Shown piece after piece: positions 24,220 through 32,574 of a stretch of DNA of 64,000 nt. The stretch comes from Arthrobacter sp. PvP023 (GTDB lineage: Bacteria > Actinomycetota > Actinomycetes > Actinomycetales > Micrococcaceae). Below the pieces are notes generated by a model. The model did no database searches. It saw nothing but the letters and a program-made list of their open reading frames with translations, and was not told the origin of the DNA. The position numbers and the translations under genes are program-made. The stretch's first letter is position 1; every line of letters begins with the position of its first letter. Location of the stretch: assembly GCF_017832975.1 (NCBI RefSeq), contig NZ_JAFIBI010000001.1, positions 2,914,001-2,978,000 on the forward strand, read 5' to 3'.

Positions 24220-25380
24220 ATGATGATCCGCAGGCTTCCCATTGTGGCCTTGGCCGCAGCCCTGTCCCTTTCCGTCGCTTCCTGCAGCAGTTCGACAACG
24301 GGCACCTCAAACGCTCCCGATGCAGGGGTGTCCGAGAAAGCCCAGCAGGCCCTTGACAAGATCAAGGGACAGGTCCTGAGCAAGGGGCCCAACGGCGAGA
24401 CGCCCTCCCCGTCATCCGTTGCGGATCTGACGCCCGACGAGATCGAGAAGGTCAAGGCACTCAACGCCAAGGCCGCAATCGTGATGCACTACGGCGGCAA
24501 CGACTGGGCAACCGCCCAAACCAACGGGCTTAAGAGCGAATTCGAAAAGCTCGGTATCAAGGTCATCGCCACAACCGATGCGAACTTCAAGCCGGACAAG
24601 CAGGTTTCGGACATCGAGACTGTCATGACGCAGAACCCGGACGTCATCGTCTCCATCCCCACGGACCCCGTGGCAACGGCCTCCGCCTACAAGAAAGTCG
24701 CGGCCGCCGGAACCAAGCTCGTCTTCATGGACAACATTCCCCAGGGGCTGACTGCCGGCAAGGACTACGTCTCTGTCGTCTCCGCCGACAATTACGGCAA
24801 CGGCGTCGTTTCCGCCCACCAAATGGCCAAGGCCATCGGTGGCAAGGGAAAGATCGGACTCGTCTTCCACCAAGCCGACTTCTTCGTGACCAAGCAGCGC
24901 TATCAGGGATTCAAGGAAACGATCACCAAGGAGTACCCCGACATCAAGATCGTCGAGGAAAAGGGCATCGCCGGGCCGGACTTCGCAGGAGACGCCCAGG
25001 CCGCTGCGAACGCCATGCTGAGCAAATACGCCGACCTGTCGGGCATCTGGGCGGTCTGGGACGTCCCCGCAGAAGGTGTCATGGCCGCAGCCCGTGCTGC
25101 AGGCCGACAGGATTTGAAGATCGCCACTGAGGACCTTGGCAAGAACGTCGCCATCGCCTTGGCCAAAGACCAACTCATCGTCGGCCTCGGGGCCCAGGTT
25201 CCGTTCGACCAAGGCGTTACGGAGGCCCGGCTGGCCGCAGGAGCGCTCATCGGGAAAAAAGCGCCGGCATATGTGGCGCTGAGTGCACTCCCCGTTGACC
25301 ATTCCAACGTCCTCGAAGCCTGGAAGCAGGTTTACCACGAGGACGCTCCCAAGGACATTCAAGAGTCCTACAAAAAGTAG
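24220..25380 (+). CDS. sugar ABC transporter substrate-binding lipoprotein, cluster 2
   Basis: TGGAGA precedes paired ATGs at 24220 and 24223. The signal peptide ends in a lipobox LSVASC (Cys about residue 22), followed by a serine/threonine-rich linker. The mature part is a type-1 periplasmic binding protein (AIVMHYGGNDWATAQTNGLK, PDVIVSIPTDPVATASAY, LVFMDNIPQGL). It would bind the operon's sugar outside the cell. An unusually long ~50-residue segment (AQQALDKIKGQVLSKGPNGE onward) separates the lipobox from the binding fold. Confidence 0.92.
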   Translation: MMIRRLPIVALAAALSLSVASCSSSTTGTSNAPDAGVSEKAQQALDKIKGQVLSKGPNGETPSPSSVADLTPDEIEKVKALNAKAAIVMHYGGNDWATAQTNGLKSEFEKLGIKVIATTDANFKPDKQVSDIETVMTQNPDVIVSIPTDPVATASAYKKVAAAGTKLVFMDNIPQGLTAGKDYVSVVSADNYGNGVVSAHQMAKAIGGKGKIGLVFHQADFFVTKQRYQGFKETITKEYPDIKIVEEKGIAGPDFAGDAQAAANAMLSKYADLSGIWAVWDVPAEGVMAAARAAGRQDLKIATEDLGKNVAIALAKDQLIVGLGAQVPFDQGVTEARLAAGALIGKKAPAYVALSALPVDHSNVLEAWKQVYHEDAPKDIQESYKK

Positions 25381-25433
25381 CCAGACCCGAGGGCGGGGCA
25401 CCCACCCTCCCCCACTGTCCCGAAAGGGCAACA

Positions 25434-26942
25434 ATGAACACCGCAGACAATGTCGTCGAGATGCGCTCGATTTCCAAGGGCTTCAACGGGGTTTCAGTCC
25501 TGAAGGATGTCAGCTTCGACGTCCGGAAGGGCGAGGTCCACGCCCTCGCAGGAGGCAACGGGGCCGGGAAGTCCACCCTTATGAAAATCCTCCAAGGCGT
25601 CTATCAAGCAGACGCCGGCGAGATCCTCATTGGAGGCAAACCGGTCGCCATCAACTCGATCCAGGACGCGAAGTCCGCCGGCATCGGGATGGTTTTCCAG
25701 GAATTCAGCCTCGTACCGAGCCTGACTGTCGCTCAGAACATCTTCCTTGCTGCTGAGCCGCTCGGGGCGGGCGGACTCATCGACGACCGCGCCTCGGAGC
25801 GGCGGGCCAAGGAGATCTTCGCCGAGATGGAGGTAAAGGTCGACCCCCGTGCCGAAGTCTCCCGGCTCGGCACGGCCTACTGGCAGTTGACCGAGATCGC
25901 CAAGGCACTCTCGCAAAACGCCCAGGTGCTCATCATGGACGAACCCACCGCCAGCCTTGCCCGGCACGAGTCCGAAGCGCTCTTCGAACTGATAGACCGT
26001 CTCAAGCAGCGCGGCATCTCCATCATCTACATCTCCCACCGCATGGACGAGGTATACCGTCTGGCTGACCGGATCACCATCCTGCGCGACGGTCGTCGAC
26101 TCCTCACCGAGCCGCTGACCGGCGTGACACCCGAACAGATCGTGGAAGGCATCGTCGGCAAGAAGATCGAGGGCCAACTTGCCTACCGCGAGCGGGACCA
26201 GGTGGCTCATGACAGCGCCCCGCTGCTGGAGGTCCGGGGGCTGAACGCCGGGCCGCGGGTAAGGGACATCTCCTTCTCGCTTCGACCCGGTGAGATTCTG
26301 GGCCTGGCCGGTCTTATGGGTAGCGGTCGCACAGAACTGGCCCGCGCACTCTTCGGCATCGACCGGCGGGACAGCGGTGAGATCTTCATCCGGGGGGAGC
26401 GAATCAATCTGACCTCGCCGCAGCAGGCCATCACTGCGGGTGTCGCCCTCATCCCGGAGGACCGCAGGGCCCAAGGTCTCGTCTTGGAGCACTCAGTCCA
26501 AGACAACCTGCTGCTGCCGCTGCTTGGCCAGATCCAGCGAGGACCCTTTCTTGACGGTGCCAGGGGCAAGGAGTTGTCCTCTTCGCTGATCAAGAGGTTC
26601 GCAGTAAAAGTCGCTCACCCCCACCGACCGGTGCGGCTGCTCTCGGGCGGCAACCAGCAGAAAGTGGTCATCGCCAAGTGGCTGGGCACTGATCCGGACA
26701 TCCTGATTCTGGACGAGCCAACGGCCGGCGTTGACATCGGCACCAAAAGCGAAATTTTGGACATGATCCGCGAGTTGGCAAGCGCCGGCAAAGCCGTCAT
26801 CGTCATCTCTTCCGAGTACCCCGAACTACTCGCGGTCAGCGACCGCGTCCTCGTCCTTAAGGACGGCTCCATTATCCGCGACATCCCCCGCAGCGAGATC
26901 GCTGACGAGGAATATCTCCAACTTGCAGTCCAGGGAGTCTGA
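25434..26942 (+). CDS. sugar ABC transporter ATP-binding protein, cluster 2
   Basis: This 502-residue protein has two ABC domains of the RbsA/MglA type. The first has Walker A GGNGAGKST (about 40-48), with Gly where Glu is usual before Asn, and VLIMDEPTASLARHE. The second has GLMGSGRTELARAL, LLSGGNQQKVVIAKWL and LILDEPTAGVDIG. It energises the importer formed with the permease encoded 3 bp downstream. Confidence 0.93.
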   Translation: MNTADNVVEMRSISKGFNGVSVLKDVSFDVRKGEVHALAGGNGAGKSTLMKILQGVYQADAGEILIGGKPVAINSIQDAKSAGIGMVFQEFSLVPSLTVAQNIFLAAEPLGAGGLIDDRASERRAKEIFAEMEVKVDPRAEVSRLGTAYWQLTEIAKALSQNAQVLIMDEPTASLARHESEALFELIDRLKQRGISIIYISHRMDEVYRLADRITILRDGRRLLTEPLTGVTPEQIVEGIVGKKIEGQLAYRERDQVAHDSAPLLEVRGLNAGPRVRDISFSLRPGEILGLAGLMGSGRTELARALFGIDRRDSGEIFIRGERINLTSPQQAITAGVALIPEDRRAQGLVLEHSVQDNLLLPLLGQIQRGPFLDGARGKELSSSLIKRFAVKVAHPHRPVRLLSGGNQQKVVIAKWLGTDPDILILDEPTAGVDIGTKSEILDMIRELASAGKAVIVISSEYPELLAVSDRVLVLKDGSIIRDIPRSEIADEEYLQLAVQGV

Positions 26943-26945
26943 ACA

Positions 26946-27932
26946 GTGAGCAAGGCAAACACCATCGCGCCCCGGGACACCGCGGCACCACGCAATTTCG
27001 GCACCATCCTGAAAGAACTCGACTGGCGACGTTACGTCATCTACATCGGCTTTGTCGTCGTCTTCCTCTTCTTCGCCATTCTGCTCCGCGATCAGGGCTT
27101 CCTGTCGCCGAACAACCTGCTGAACATTTTCCGGCAAACTGCCACAATCACCGTCATCGCCGTAGGTATGACATACGTCATCTCTTGTGCAGAAATCGAC
27201 CTAAGCGTCGGATCGGTGGCCGGGTTGTCCAGCGTCTGCACGGCCATGGCGTTGTCCCAGTGGGGCCTGATCCCCGGAATCCTCGCCGGCCTTGCCGTCG
27301 GCCTCGTGGTCGGGTCAATAAATGGCGCACTGGTCAGTCTCCTTGGCATCCCCTCCTTCCTGGTGACGCTCGGCATGCTGGGTATCGCCGTCGGAGTCGC
27401 CCAGTGGATCACGGCCTCAGCCCCCCAGCCGATCCTGAATGACACCTTCAACATGCTGTTCGGATCCGGAGACTTCGGCCCCGTACCGGGCCTGGTTGTC
27501 TGGAGCGCTATCTTCGTTGCCATCGGCGCCGTCGTATTGAACCGCACCAAGTTCGGCCGACAGGTCCTAGCTACCGGCGGTAACCGCAACGCCGCGGAAT
27601 TCACGGGCATCAACACCAAACGAATCAAATTCCAGGTGCTCCTCATCTCCGGCATGGTCGCGAGCGTTGCCGGCATGCTGTACGCCGGCCGCCTCCAGTC
27701 CGGCCGCTTCCAGTGGGGATCGGGCGATGAACTCTCCGCCATCGCCGCCGTCATCCTCGGCGGGACAAGCCTGTTCGGCGGATTTGGCTCCATCATGGGA
27801 ACGCTCTTCGGCGCCCTCCTGATTGGCTTGATCAACAACGGACTGATCCTGGCCGGCCTCGACAGCAGCCAGCAACAGGTGGTCCGCGGCGCCATCATCA
27901 TCCTGGCCGTCGCCCTCGCCCGGAAGAAATAG
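26946..27932 (+). CDS. sugar ABC transporter permease, cluster 2
   Basis: The start is GTG at 26946, three bases after the ATPase stop, so the two are translationally linked. The 328-residue protein has multiple membrane segments and the RbsC-family signature CAEIDLSVGSVAGLSSV, with ATGGNRNAAEFTGINTKRI in a cytoplasmic loop. It forms the channel of the second ribose-type importer in the window. Confidence 0.92.
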   Translation: MSKANTIAPRDTAAPRNFGTILKELDWRRYVIYIGFVVVFLFFAILLRDQGFLSPNNLLNIFRQTATITVIAVGMTYVISCAEIDLSVGSVAGLSSVCTAMALSQWGLIPGILAGLAVGLVVGSINGALVSLLGIPSFLVTLGMLGIAVGVAQWITASAPQPILNDTFNMLFGSGDFGPVPGLVVWSAIFVAIGAVVLNRTKFGRQVLATGGNRNAAEFTGINTKRIKFQVLLISGMVASVAGMLYAGRLQSGRFQWGSGDELSAIAAVILGGTSLFGGFGSIMGTLFGALLIGLINNGLILAGLDSSQQQVVRGAIIILAVALARKK

Positions 27933-27937
27933 CACCC

Positions 27938-29092
27938 GTGACCTTAAAACTACGAGCCGGAATTATCGGTACAGGATTCATGGGCTCCGTCCACGCGCAC
28001 GCAGTGCGCGCAGCGGGGGGCGAAGTCAGTGCAGTCGCCGGGCGCAGTCCGGCTGCCGCTGAGGCAGCCGCAGCCGGACTCGGCGCCCGAACCGCGGCAG
28101 AGTCCCCCGAGGCGCTGATCGCAAGAGACGACGTGGATGTCGTACACATCTGCACCCCCAACACCACTCACGCCGACCTCGCACGCAAGGCCATCGCAGC
28201 CGGGAAAGCCGTGGTTTGTGAGAAGCCCCTCGCGACCAGTGTTGAGGACGCCCTCGAACTGACCGACCTCGCGGACAGGGCAAGCGTCGTCACGGCTGTG
28301 CCCTTCGTCTACCGGTTCTATCCGGCCGTTCGCGAAGCACGCGATCGTATCCTCCGCGGTGACGCCGGCCAGCTTTGGCTGCTCCACGGCTCGTACCTTC
28401 AGGATTGGCTGGCCGGCGCAGACGCCACAAACTGGCGGGTCGATTCGACGCTCGGAGGAGCCTCCAGGGCATTCGGTGACATCGGCGTGCACTGGTGCGA
28501 CCTGATGGAATTCACCACAGGGCACAGAATCACCAGACTAGTGGCCAAGACCAGCCGGGCTTACGACCAACGCGAAACCGGAGGACAGTTGTCCTCCGTG
28601 GCTACCGAGGACGGGGCCGCGCTCCTATTCGAGACCGACCACGGAGCCACAGGCTCCCTGGTAGTCAGCCAGGTGAGCCCGGGCCGAAAAAACCGCCTGT
28701 GGTTCTCGTTCGACGGGACCGAAGCTTCGTTCAGCTTCAACCAGGAGCGGCCGGACACACTTCACATCGGCCGCACGGACTCCAGTGCCCAAATCGCCGT
28801 CGGACCGCAAACCCTCACCACCTCTGGCGGACGCCGCTACAACAGGCTCCCCCCGGGTCATCCGCAGGGATACCAGGACAGCTTCAATGCCTTTGTCGCG
28901 GACGCATACGCGGCCGTCCAGGGTCAAGAACCCGAAGGGCTGCCCACCTTTCGGGACGGACTCCGGGCAGCCCGCCTCACTGAGGCACTGGTTACCTCCG
29001 CCGCCCGGCAGGTGTGGGTCAACGTCCCCGGACCTACATCCCCCTCTAATATTTCCAACCTTCCTTCGGAAGTTGAAAGGCAAAAGCAATGA
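27938..29092 (+). CDS. Gfo/Idh/MocA oxidoreductase (candidate 3-keto-sugar reductase, LgdC-like)
   Basis: GTG at 27938 follows the permease by 5 bp. The 384-residue protein has a Rossmann motif GIIGTGFMGSVHAHAV, the EKPLA motif with catalytic Lys (about 97), and GDIGVHWCDLM with the conserved Asp and His. Family members interconvert hydroxyl and keto groups on sugars with NAD(P). Together with the second Gfo/Idh and two TIM-barrel genes downstream it matches the gene set of levoglucosan degradation, in which one such enzyme reduces 3-keto-glucose to glucose. The exact reaction is inferred from context. Its stop overlaps the next start (ATGA). Confidence 0.85.
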   Translation: MTLKLRAGIIGTGFMGSVHAHAVRAAGGEVSAVAGRSPAAAEAAAAGLGARTAAESPEALIARDDVDVVHICTPNTTHADLARKAIAAGKAVVCEKPLATSVEDALELTDLADRASVVTAVPFVYRFYPAVREARDRILRGDAGQLWLLHGSYLQDWLAGADATNWRVDSTLGGASRAFGDIGVHWCDLMEFTTGHRITRLVAKTSRAYDQRETGGQLSSVATEDGAALLFETDHGATGSLVVSQVSPGRKNRLWFSFDGTEASFSFNQERPDTLHIGRTDSSAQIAVGPQTLTTSGGRRYNRLPPGHPQGYQDSFNAFVADAYAAVQGQEPEGLPTFRDGLRAARLTEALVTSAARQVWVNVPGPTSPSNISNLPSEVERQKQ

Positions 29093-29904
29093 AACTTGGT
29101 TACTGTTCCATCACTTGGGGCGGCGTTGTCGGCCATCCCGGAGGCGTGACAAGCGTCAAAGACCTCTTCTACCTAACCCACGGATCCATGAAGGACGCCA
29201 TCCACGACATCGCATCCGTCGGATACGAAGGCGTCGAGATGTTCGACGGCAACCTTGCGGAATACGCAGACAAGCCCGAGGTGCTTAAAGAGCTCCTGAA
29301 CAGCTCCGGGGTCTCCCTGACTAGCGTGTATACCGGCGCCAATTTCATCTATGCCGACATCCTTCCCGATGAACTGCACAGAATCCACCGCTCTGCCGAA
29401 CTAGCAGCGAACTTCGGAGCTGACCGACTGGTAGTCGGAGGTGGAGCACGGCGCGCAGCAGGTACCACAGACGAGGACTACCACCGCCTCGGCCGGGCGC
29501 TGGACAGTGTGACGGACATCGCGGAAAGTTTCGGGCTGTCAGCAAGCTACCACCCGCACCTGACCACGATCGTCGAAAGCCCGGACGAGCTGGACAAGCT
29601 GATGCCGCTGACCCGAATCGGCTTCTGCCCGGACACCGCCCATCTCGCGGCCGGCGGAGCGGACCCGGCCGCGGTCATCCGGAAGTACCCCGACAGAATC
29701 CGACATGTCCACCTCAAGGACTTCCGGCAAGACCCGTTTACTTTCCTCCCCCTGGGCCAGGGCGAACTCGACTTCCCGGACATCCTCGCCGCAATCCGAG
29801 AGAGCGGATACGACAGCTGGCTCATGGTCGAACTCGACAACTACGACGGGGACCCCCGGGAAGCTGCCGAACTGAGTATGAAGTACCTCGAGAAGCTCCT
29901 CTAA
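29089..29904 (+). CDS. sugar phosphate isomerase/epimerase-fold TIM barrel (LgdB-like)
   Basis: The 271-residue protein overlaps the preceding stop by 4 bp. It has the AP-endonuclease-2 / xylose-isomerase-like barrel with metal-ligand motifs: VGYEGVEMFDGN, LSASYHPHLTTIVESPDEL, GFCPDTAHLAAGG, IRHVHLKDF and LMVELDNYDGD. Members include inosose dehydratase and the lyases and hydratases acting on 3-keto-glycosides. In this operon it could catalyse the beta-elimination that opens the anhydro bridge of 3-keto-levoglucosan, or the following hydration. Confidence 0.85.
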   Translation: MKLGYCSITWGGVVGHPGGVTSVKDLFYLTHGSMKDAIHDIASVGYEGVEMFDGNLAEYADKPEVLKELLNSSGVSLTSVYTGANFIYADILPDELHRIHRSAELAANFGADRLVVGGGARRAAGTTDEDYHRLGRALDSVTDIAESFGLSASYHPHLTTIVESPDELDKLMPLTRIGFCPDTAHLAAGGADPAAVIRKYPDRIRHVHLKDFRQDPFTFLPLGQGELDFPDILAAIRESGYDSWLMVELDNYDGDPREAAELSMKYLEKLL

Positions 29905-29979
29905 CCATCCACCACTTTGACCGCAAGGGAAAGCCACAATCGGCACCTCCCGCTTTCTTCCGGAAGGAACAAGATCCAG

Positions 29980-31152
29980 ATGCAAAACCTCAACGTCGGC
30001 CTCATCGGAGGCGGCTTCATGGGCAAGGCCCACTCCCTCGCTTACGCCGCCATGCCCATGTTCTTTTGGCCAGCACCGGCGCTCCCGGTCCGCAAAGTCA
30101 TCGCTGAAGCCAACACGGAACTGGCTGCTGAAGCGGCCCGCCGCTTCGGCTTCGAGAACTCCACTTCGGACTGGCGCAGCATCATCGACGATCCGGACAT
30201 CGACGTCGTAGACATCGCCACGCCCAACCACCTCCACGCCGAAATCGCCATAGCCGCCGCCGAAGCAGGCAAGCACATCATCTGCGAAAAGCCGCTTGCA
30301 CGCACAGGCGAAGAAGCCAAGGCTATGTACGATGCGGTCAAAGACGCCAATATCGTCCACATGGTCGCATTCAACTACCGGCGGACCCCCGCAGTCGCGC
30401 TGGCGAAGAAATACATTGAGGAAGGATCCATAGGCCGCATCCTCAGCTTCCGCGGAACCTACCTGCAGGACTGGAGCGCCGACCCCAACTCCCCCTTGTC
30501 CTGGCGTTTCCAGAAGTCGGTCGCCGGTTCCGGCGCCCTTGGCGACATCGCAACACACGTCATTGACATGGCCAGGTATCTTGTCGGAGAGTTCAGCGCC
30601 GTCAATGCCGTCCTGTCGACCTGGATCCCGGAGCGCCCCCTCCAAACAGGCGGTGCCGATGCACTTGGCACCGTTCGCGGCGGTGAAGGCCCGCGTGGCC
30701 AGGTTGACGTCGACGACGAAGTCATGACGATGATCCGCTTCGCAAATGGAGCCGTGGGATCCGTCGAGGCGACACGTAATGCGCATGGGAGGAACAACTA
30801 CATCACCTTCGAAATCCATGGAACGGAAGGCAGCATCGTCTTCAACTACGAACGACGCGACGAGCTGCAGGTGTGCTTCGCTTCGGACCAGGCCGACCGG
30901 CGGGGATTCCGGACCGTGTACACGGGGCCGGCTCACCCATACGGAGAAGGCCTCTGGCCCATTCCAGCTCTAGGCATCGGCTATGGGGAAACGAAGATCA
31001 TCGAAGCGTACGACTTCTTCAAGGCCATCGCAGAAGGCGGATCAGTAAGCCCCAATTTCGCCGACGGCTACCAGACCGCGCTCATCGACGACGCCATCGT
31101 CGAATCCGCTCAAAAAGAGTCATGGGTCGCGGTTCCACTGATCACCGATTGA
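29980..31152 (+). CDS. lgdA: levoglucosan dehydrogenase-like Gfo/Idh/MocA oxidoreductase
   Basis: ATG at 29980 (MQNLNVGLIGGGFMGKAHSL) is chosen over the open frame upstream because GGAAGGAAC precedes it and the Rossmann strand begins there. The 390-residue protein has Lys104 in CEKPLARTG and the catalytic pair Asp189 / His193 in GALGDIATHVID. From memory, its sequence is very like the characterised NAD-dependent levoglucosan dehydrogenase of Pseudarthrobacter, which oxidises the C3 hydroxyl of 1,6-anhydroglucose. A BLAST comparison would settle this. It is followed by a hairpin, so the first transcript segment may end here. Confidence 0.75.
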   Translation: MQNLNVGLIGGGFMGKAHSLAYAAMPMFFWPAPALPVRKVIAEANTELAAEAARRFGFENSTSDWRSIIDDPDIDVVDIATPNHLHAEIAIAAAEAGKHIICEKPLARTGEEAKAMYDAVKDANIVHMVAFNYRRTPAVALAKKYIEEGSIGRILSFRGTYLQDWSADPNSPLSWRFQKSVAGSGALGDIATHVIDMARYLVGEFSAVNAVLSTWIPERPLQTGGADALGTVRGGEGPRGQVDVDDEVMTMIRFANGAVGSVEATRNAHGRNNYITFEIHGTEGSIVFNYERRDELQVCFASDQADRRGFRTVYTGPAHPYGEGLWPIPALGIGYGETKIIEAYDFFKAIAEGGSVSPNFADGYQTALIDDAIVESAQKESWVAVPLITD

Positions 31153-31157
31153 TCTTC

Positions 31158-31190
31158 TTGGGAGGGACGGCCAAGAACCGTCCCTCCCAA
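31158..31190 (+). terminator. strong hairpin after lgdA
   Basis: TTGGGAGGGACGG and CCGTCCCTCCCAA form a perfect 13-bp stem with a 7-nt loop starting 6 bp after the lgdA stop. No T-run follows. It probably attenuates or stabilises the upstream mRNA rather than fully ending transcription, because three more genes follow in the same direction. Confidence 0.6.
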
Positions 31191-31218
31191 ACTCACCGAC
31201 CATCACTAAGGAAGACAG

Positions 31219-31542
31219 ATGCTTAATTCCCTCCCGGCCCGCCAAGAGACGGCAGGAGTCTGGCTAATGCCGGTTTTCGTCGCCAAAGCGGGGCACGAAG
31301 TAGACCTTCGAAACGCCCTTCACTCTCTCCAGACGCTAAGCCGAAACGACCCAGGATGCCTGGAGTACACCGTATTCTCGGACGGGCAGCGGCCCGGCAC
31401 CTTTATCCTCTTCGAAGGCTGGGCTCGTAACGAGGATCTCGAAGCTCACAACGAAGAAGTCCATGTAAAGGAATTCTTGACAGGAGCGGAACCGCTGTTA
31501 GCTGTTCCTTTCGCCGTGACTCCGCTAACGCCTCTCACCTAA
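31219..31542 (+). CDS. ABM-fold (quinol monooxygenase / YgiN-like) small protein
   Basis: The 107-residue protein shows the dimeric alpha/beta barrel pattern of antibiotic-biosynthesis-monooxygenase domains: a first strand GVWLMPVFVAKAGHEVDLRN, SRNDPGCLEYTVFSD, TFILFEGWARNEDLEAHNE and EFLTGAEPLL. Relatives are cofactor-free monooxygenases, or isomerases of keto compounds such as the L-rhamnose mutarotase-like fold. In this operon a non-oxidative role on a keto-sugar is possible. An AAGGAAG ribosome site lies upstream. Confidence 0.8.
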   Translation: MLNSLPARQETAGVWLMPVFVAKAGHEVDLRNALHSLQTLSRNDPGCLEYTVFSDGQRPGTFILFEGWARNEDLEAHNEEVHVKEFLTGAEPLLAVPFAVTPLTPLT

Positions 31543-31568
31543 CATTCCAACTCACCTAAAGGACTGAC

Positions 31569-32570
31569 ATGCCCCGCCCGTACACCCTGTTCACCGGCCA
31601 GTGGGCCGACCTCCCCTTCGAGGAAGTCGCCCGCCTGGCCTCCGGCTGGGGCTACGACGGCCTCGAAATCGCCGTCTCCGGGGACCACCTCGACGCCTGG
31701 CGCTGGGACGAACCCGGCTACGTCGAGTCCAAGCTCGCCGTCCTGGAGAAGTACAACCTGAAGGTCTGGGCCATCTCCAACCACCTCAAGGGCCAGGCCG
31801 TTTGCGATGACCCCATCGACTTCCGCCACGAAGCGATCGTCGGATCCAAGGTCTGGGGCGACGGCGACCCCGAAGGCGTCCGCACCCGCGCCGCCGAAGA
31901 AATGAAACACACCGCCCGGCTCGCCAAAGCCCTCGGTGTGGACACGGTCGTCGGATTCACCGGCTCCTCCATCTGGCAGTACGTCGCGATGTTCCCGCCG
32001 GTCCCCGAAAAGGTCATCGAGGCCGGCTACCAGGACTTCGCGGACAGGTGGAACCCCATCCTGGACGTCTTCGACGAATGCGGCGTCCGCTTCGCCCACG
32101 AAGTCCACCCCTCCGAGATCGCCTACGACTACTGGACCACCGTCCGCGCCCTCGAAGCGATCGGCCACCGGCCCGCGTTCGGGCTGAACTGGGATCCGTC
32201 CCACTTCATGTGGCAGGGCATCGATCCCGTCTCCTTCATCTGGGACTTCAAGGACCGGATCTACCACGTGGACTGCAAGGACACCAAGCTCCGCCCCACC
32301 GGCCGGAACACCGTCATGGGCTCCCACCTGCCCTGGGGCGACCCGCGCCGCGGCTGGGACTTCGTCTCCGCAGGCCGCGGGGACGTGCCCTGGGAATCGT
32401 CCTTCCGGGCCCTCACCGCGATCGGCTACAACGGCCCCATCTCCGTCGAATGGGAAGACGCCGGCATGGACCGCCTCCACGGCGCCCCCGAAGCCCTCGC
32501 CGCCCTGAAGAAATTCGACTTCCCCGCCTCCCAGACCAGCTTCGACGCCGCCTTCAGCAGCAAGGACTGA
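31569..32570 (+). CDS. sugar phosphate isomerase/epimerase-fold TIM barrel (second LgdB-like)
   Basis: The 333-residue barrel is the longer type of the family. Probable metal ligands lie in FAHEVHPSEIAYDYW (Glu), FGLNWDPSHF (Asp), IYHVDCKDTK (His) and ISVEWEDAGMD (Glu). These four positions are those of divalent-metal centres in keto-sugar dehydratases and hydratases. As the second barrel of the operon it would supply either the eliminating or the hydrating step of a 3-keto-anhydrosugar. Third-position GC is visibly higher than in its neighbours, so it may have a separate origin. Confidence 0.85.
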   Translation: MPRPYTLFTGQWADLPFEEVARLASGWGYDGLEIAVSGDHLDAWRWDEPGYVESKLAVLEKYNLKVWAISNHLKGQAVCDDPIDFRHEAIVGSKVWGDGDPEGVRTRAAEEMKHTARLAKALGVDTVVGFTGSSIWQYVAMFPPVPEKVIEAGYQDFADRWNPILDVFDECGVRFAHEVHPSEIAYDYWTTVRALEAIGHRPAFGLNWDPSHFMWQGIDPVSFIWDFKDRIYHVDCKDTKLRPTGRNTVMGSHLPWGDPRRGWDFVSAGRGDVPWESSFRALTAIGYNGPISVEWEDAGMDRLHGAPEALAALKKFDFPASQTSFDAAFSSKD

Positions 32571-32574
32571 AGTT

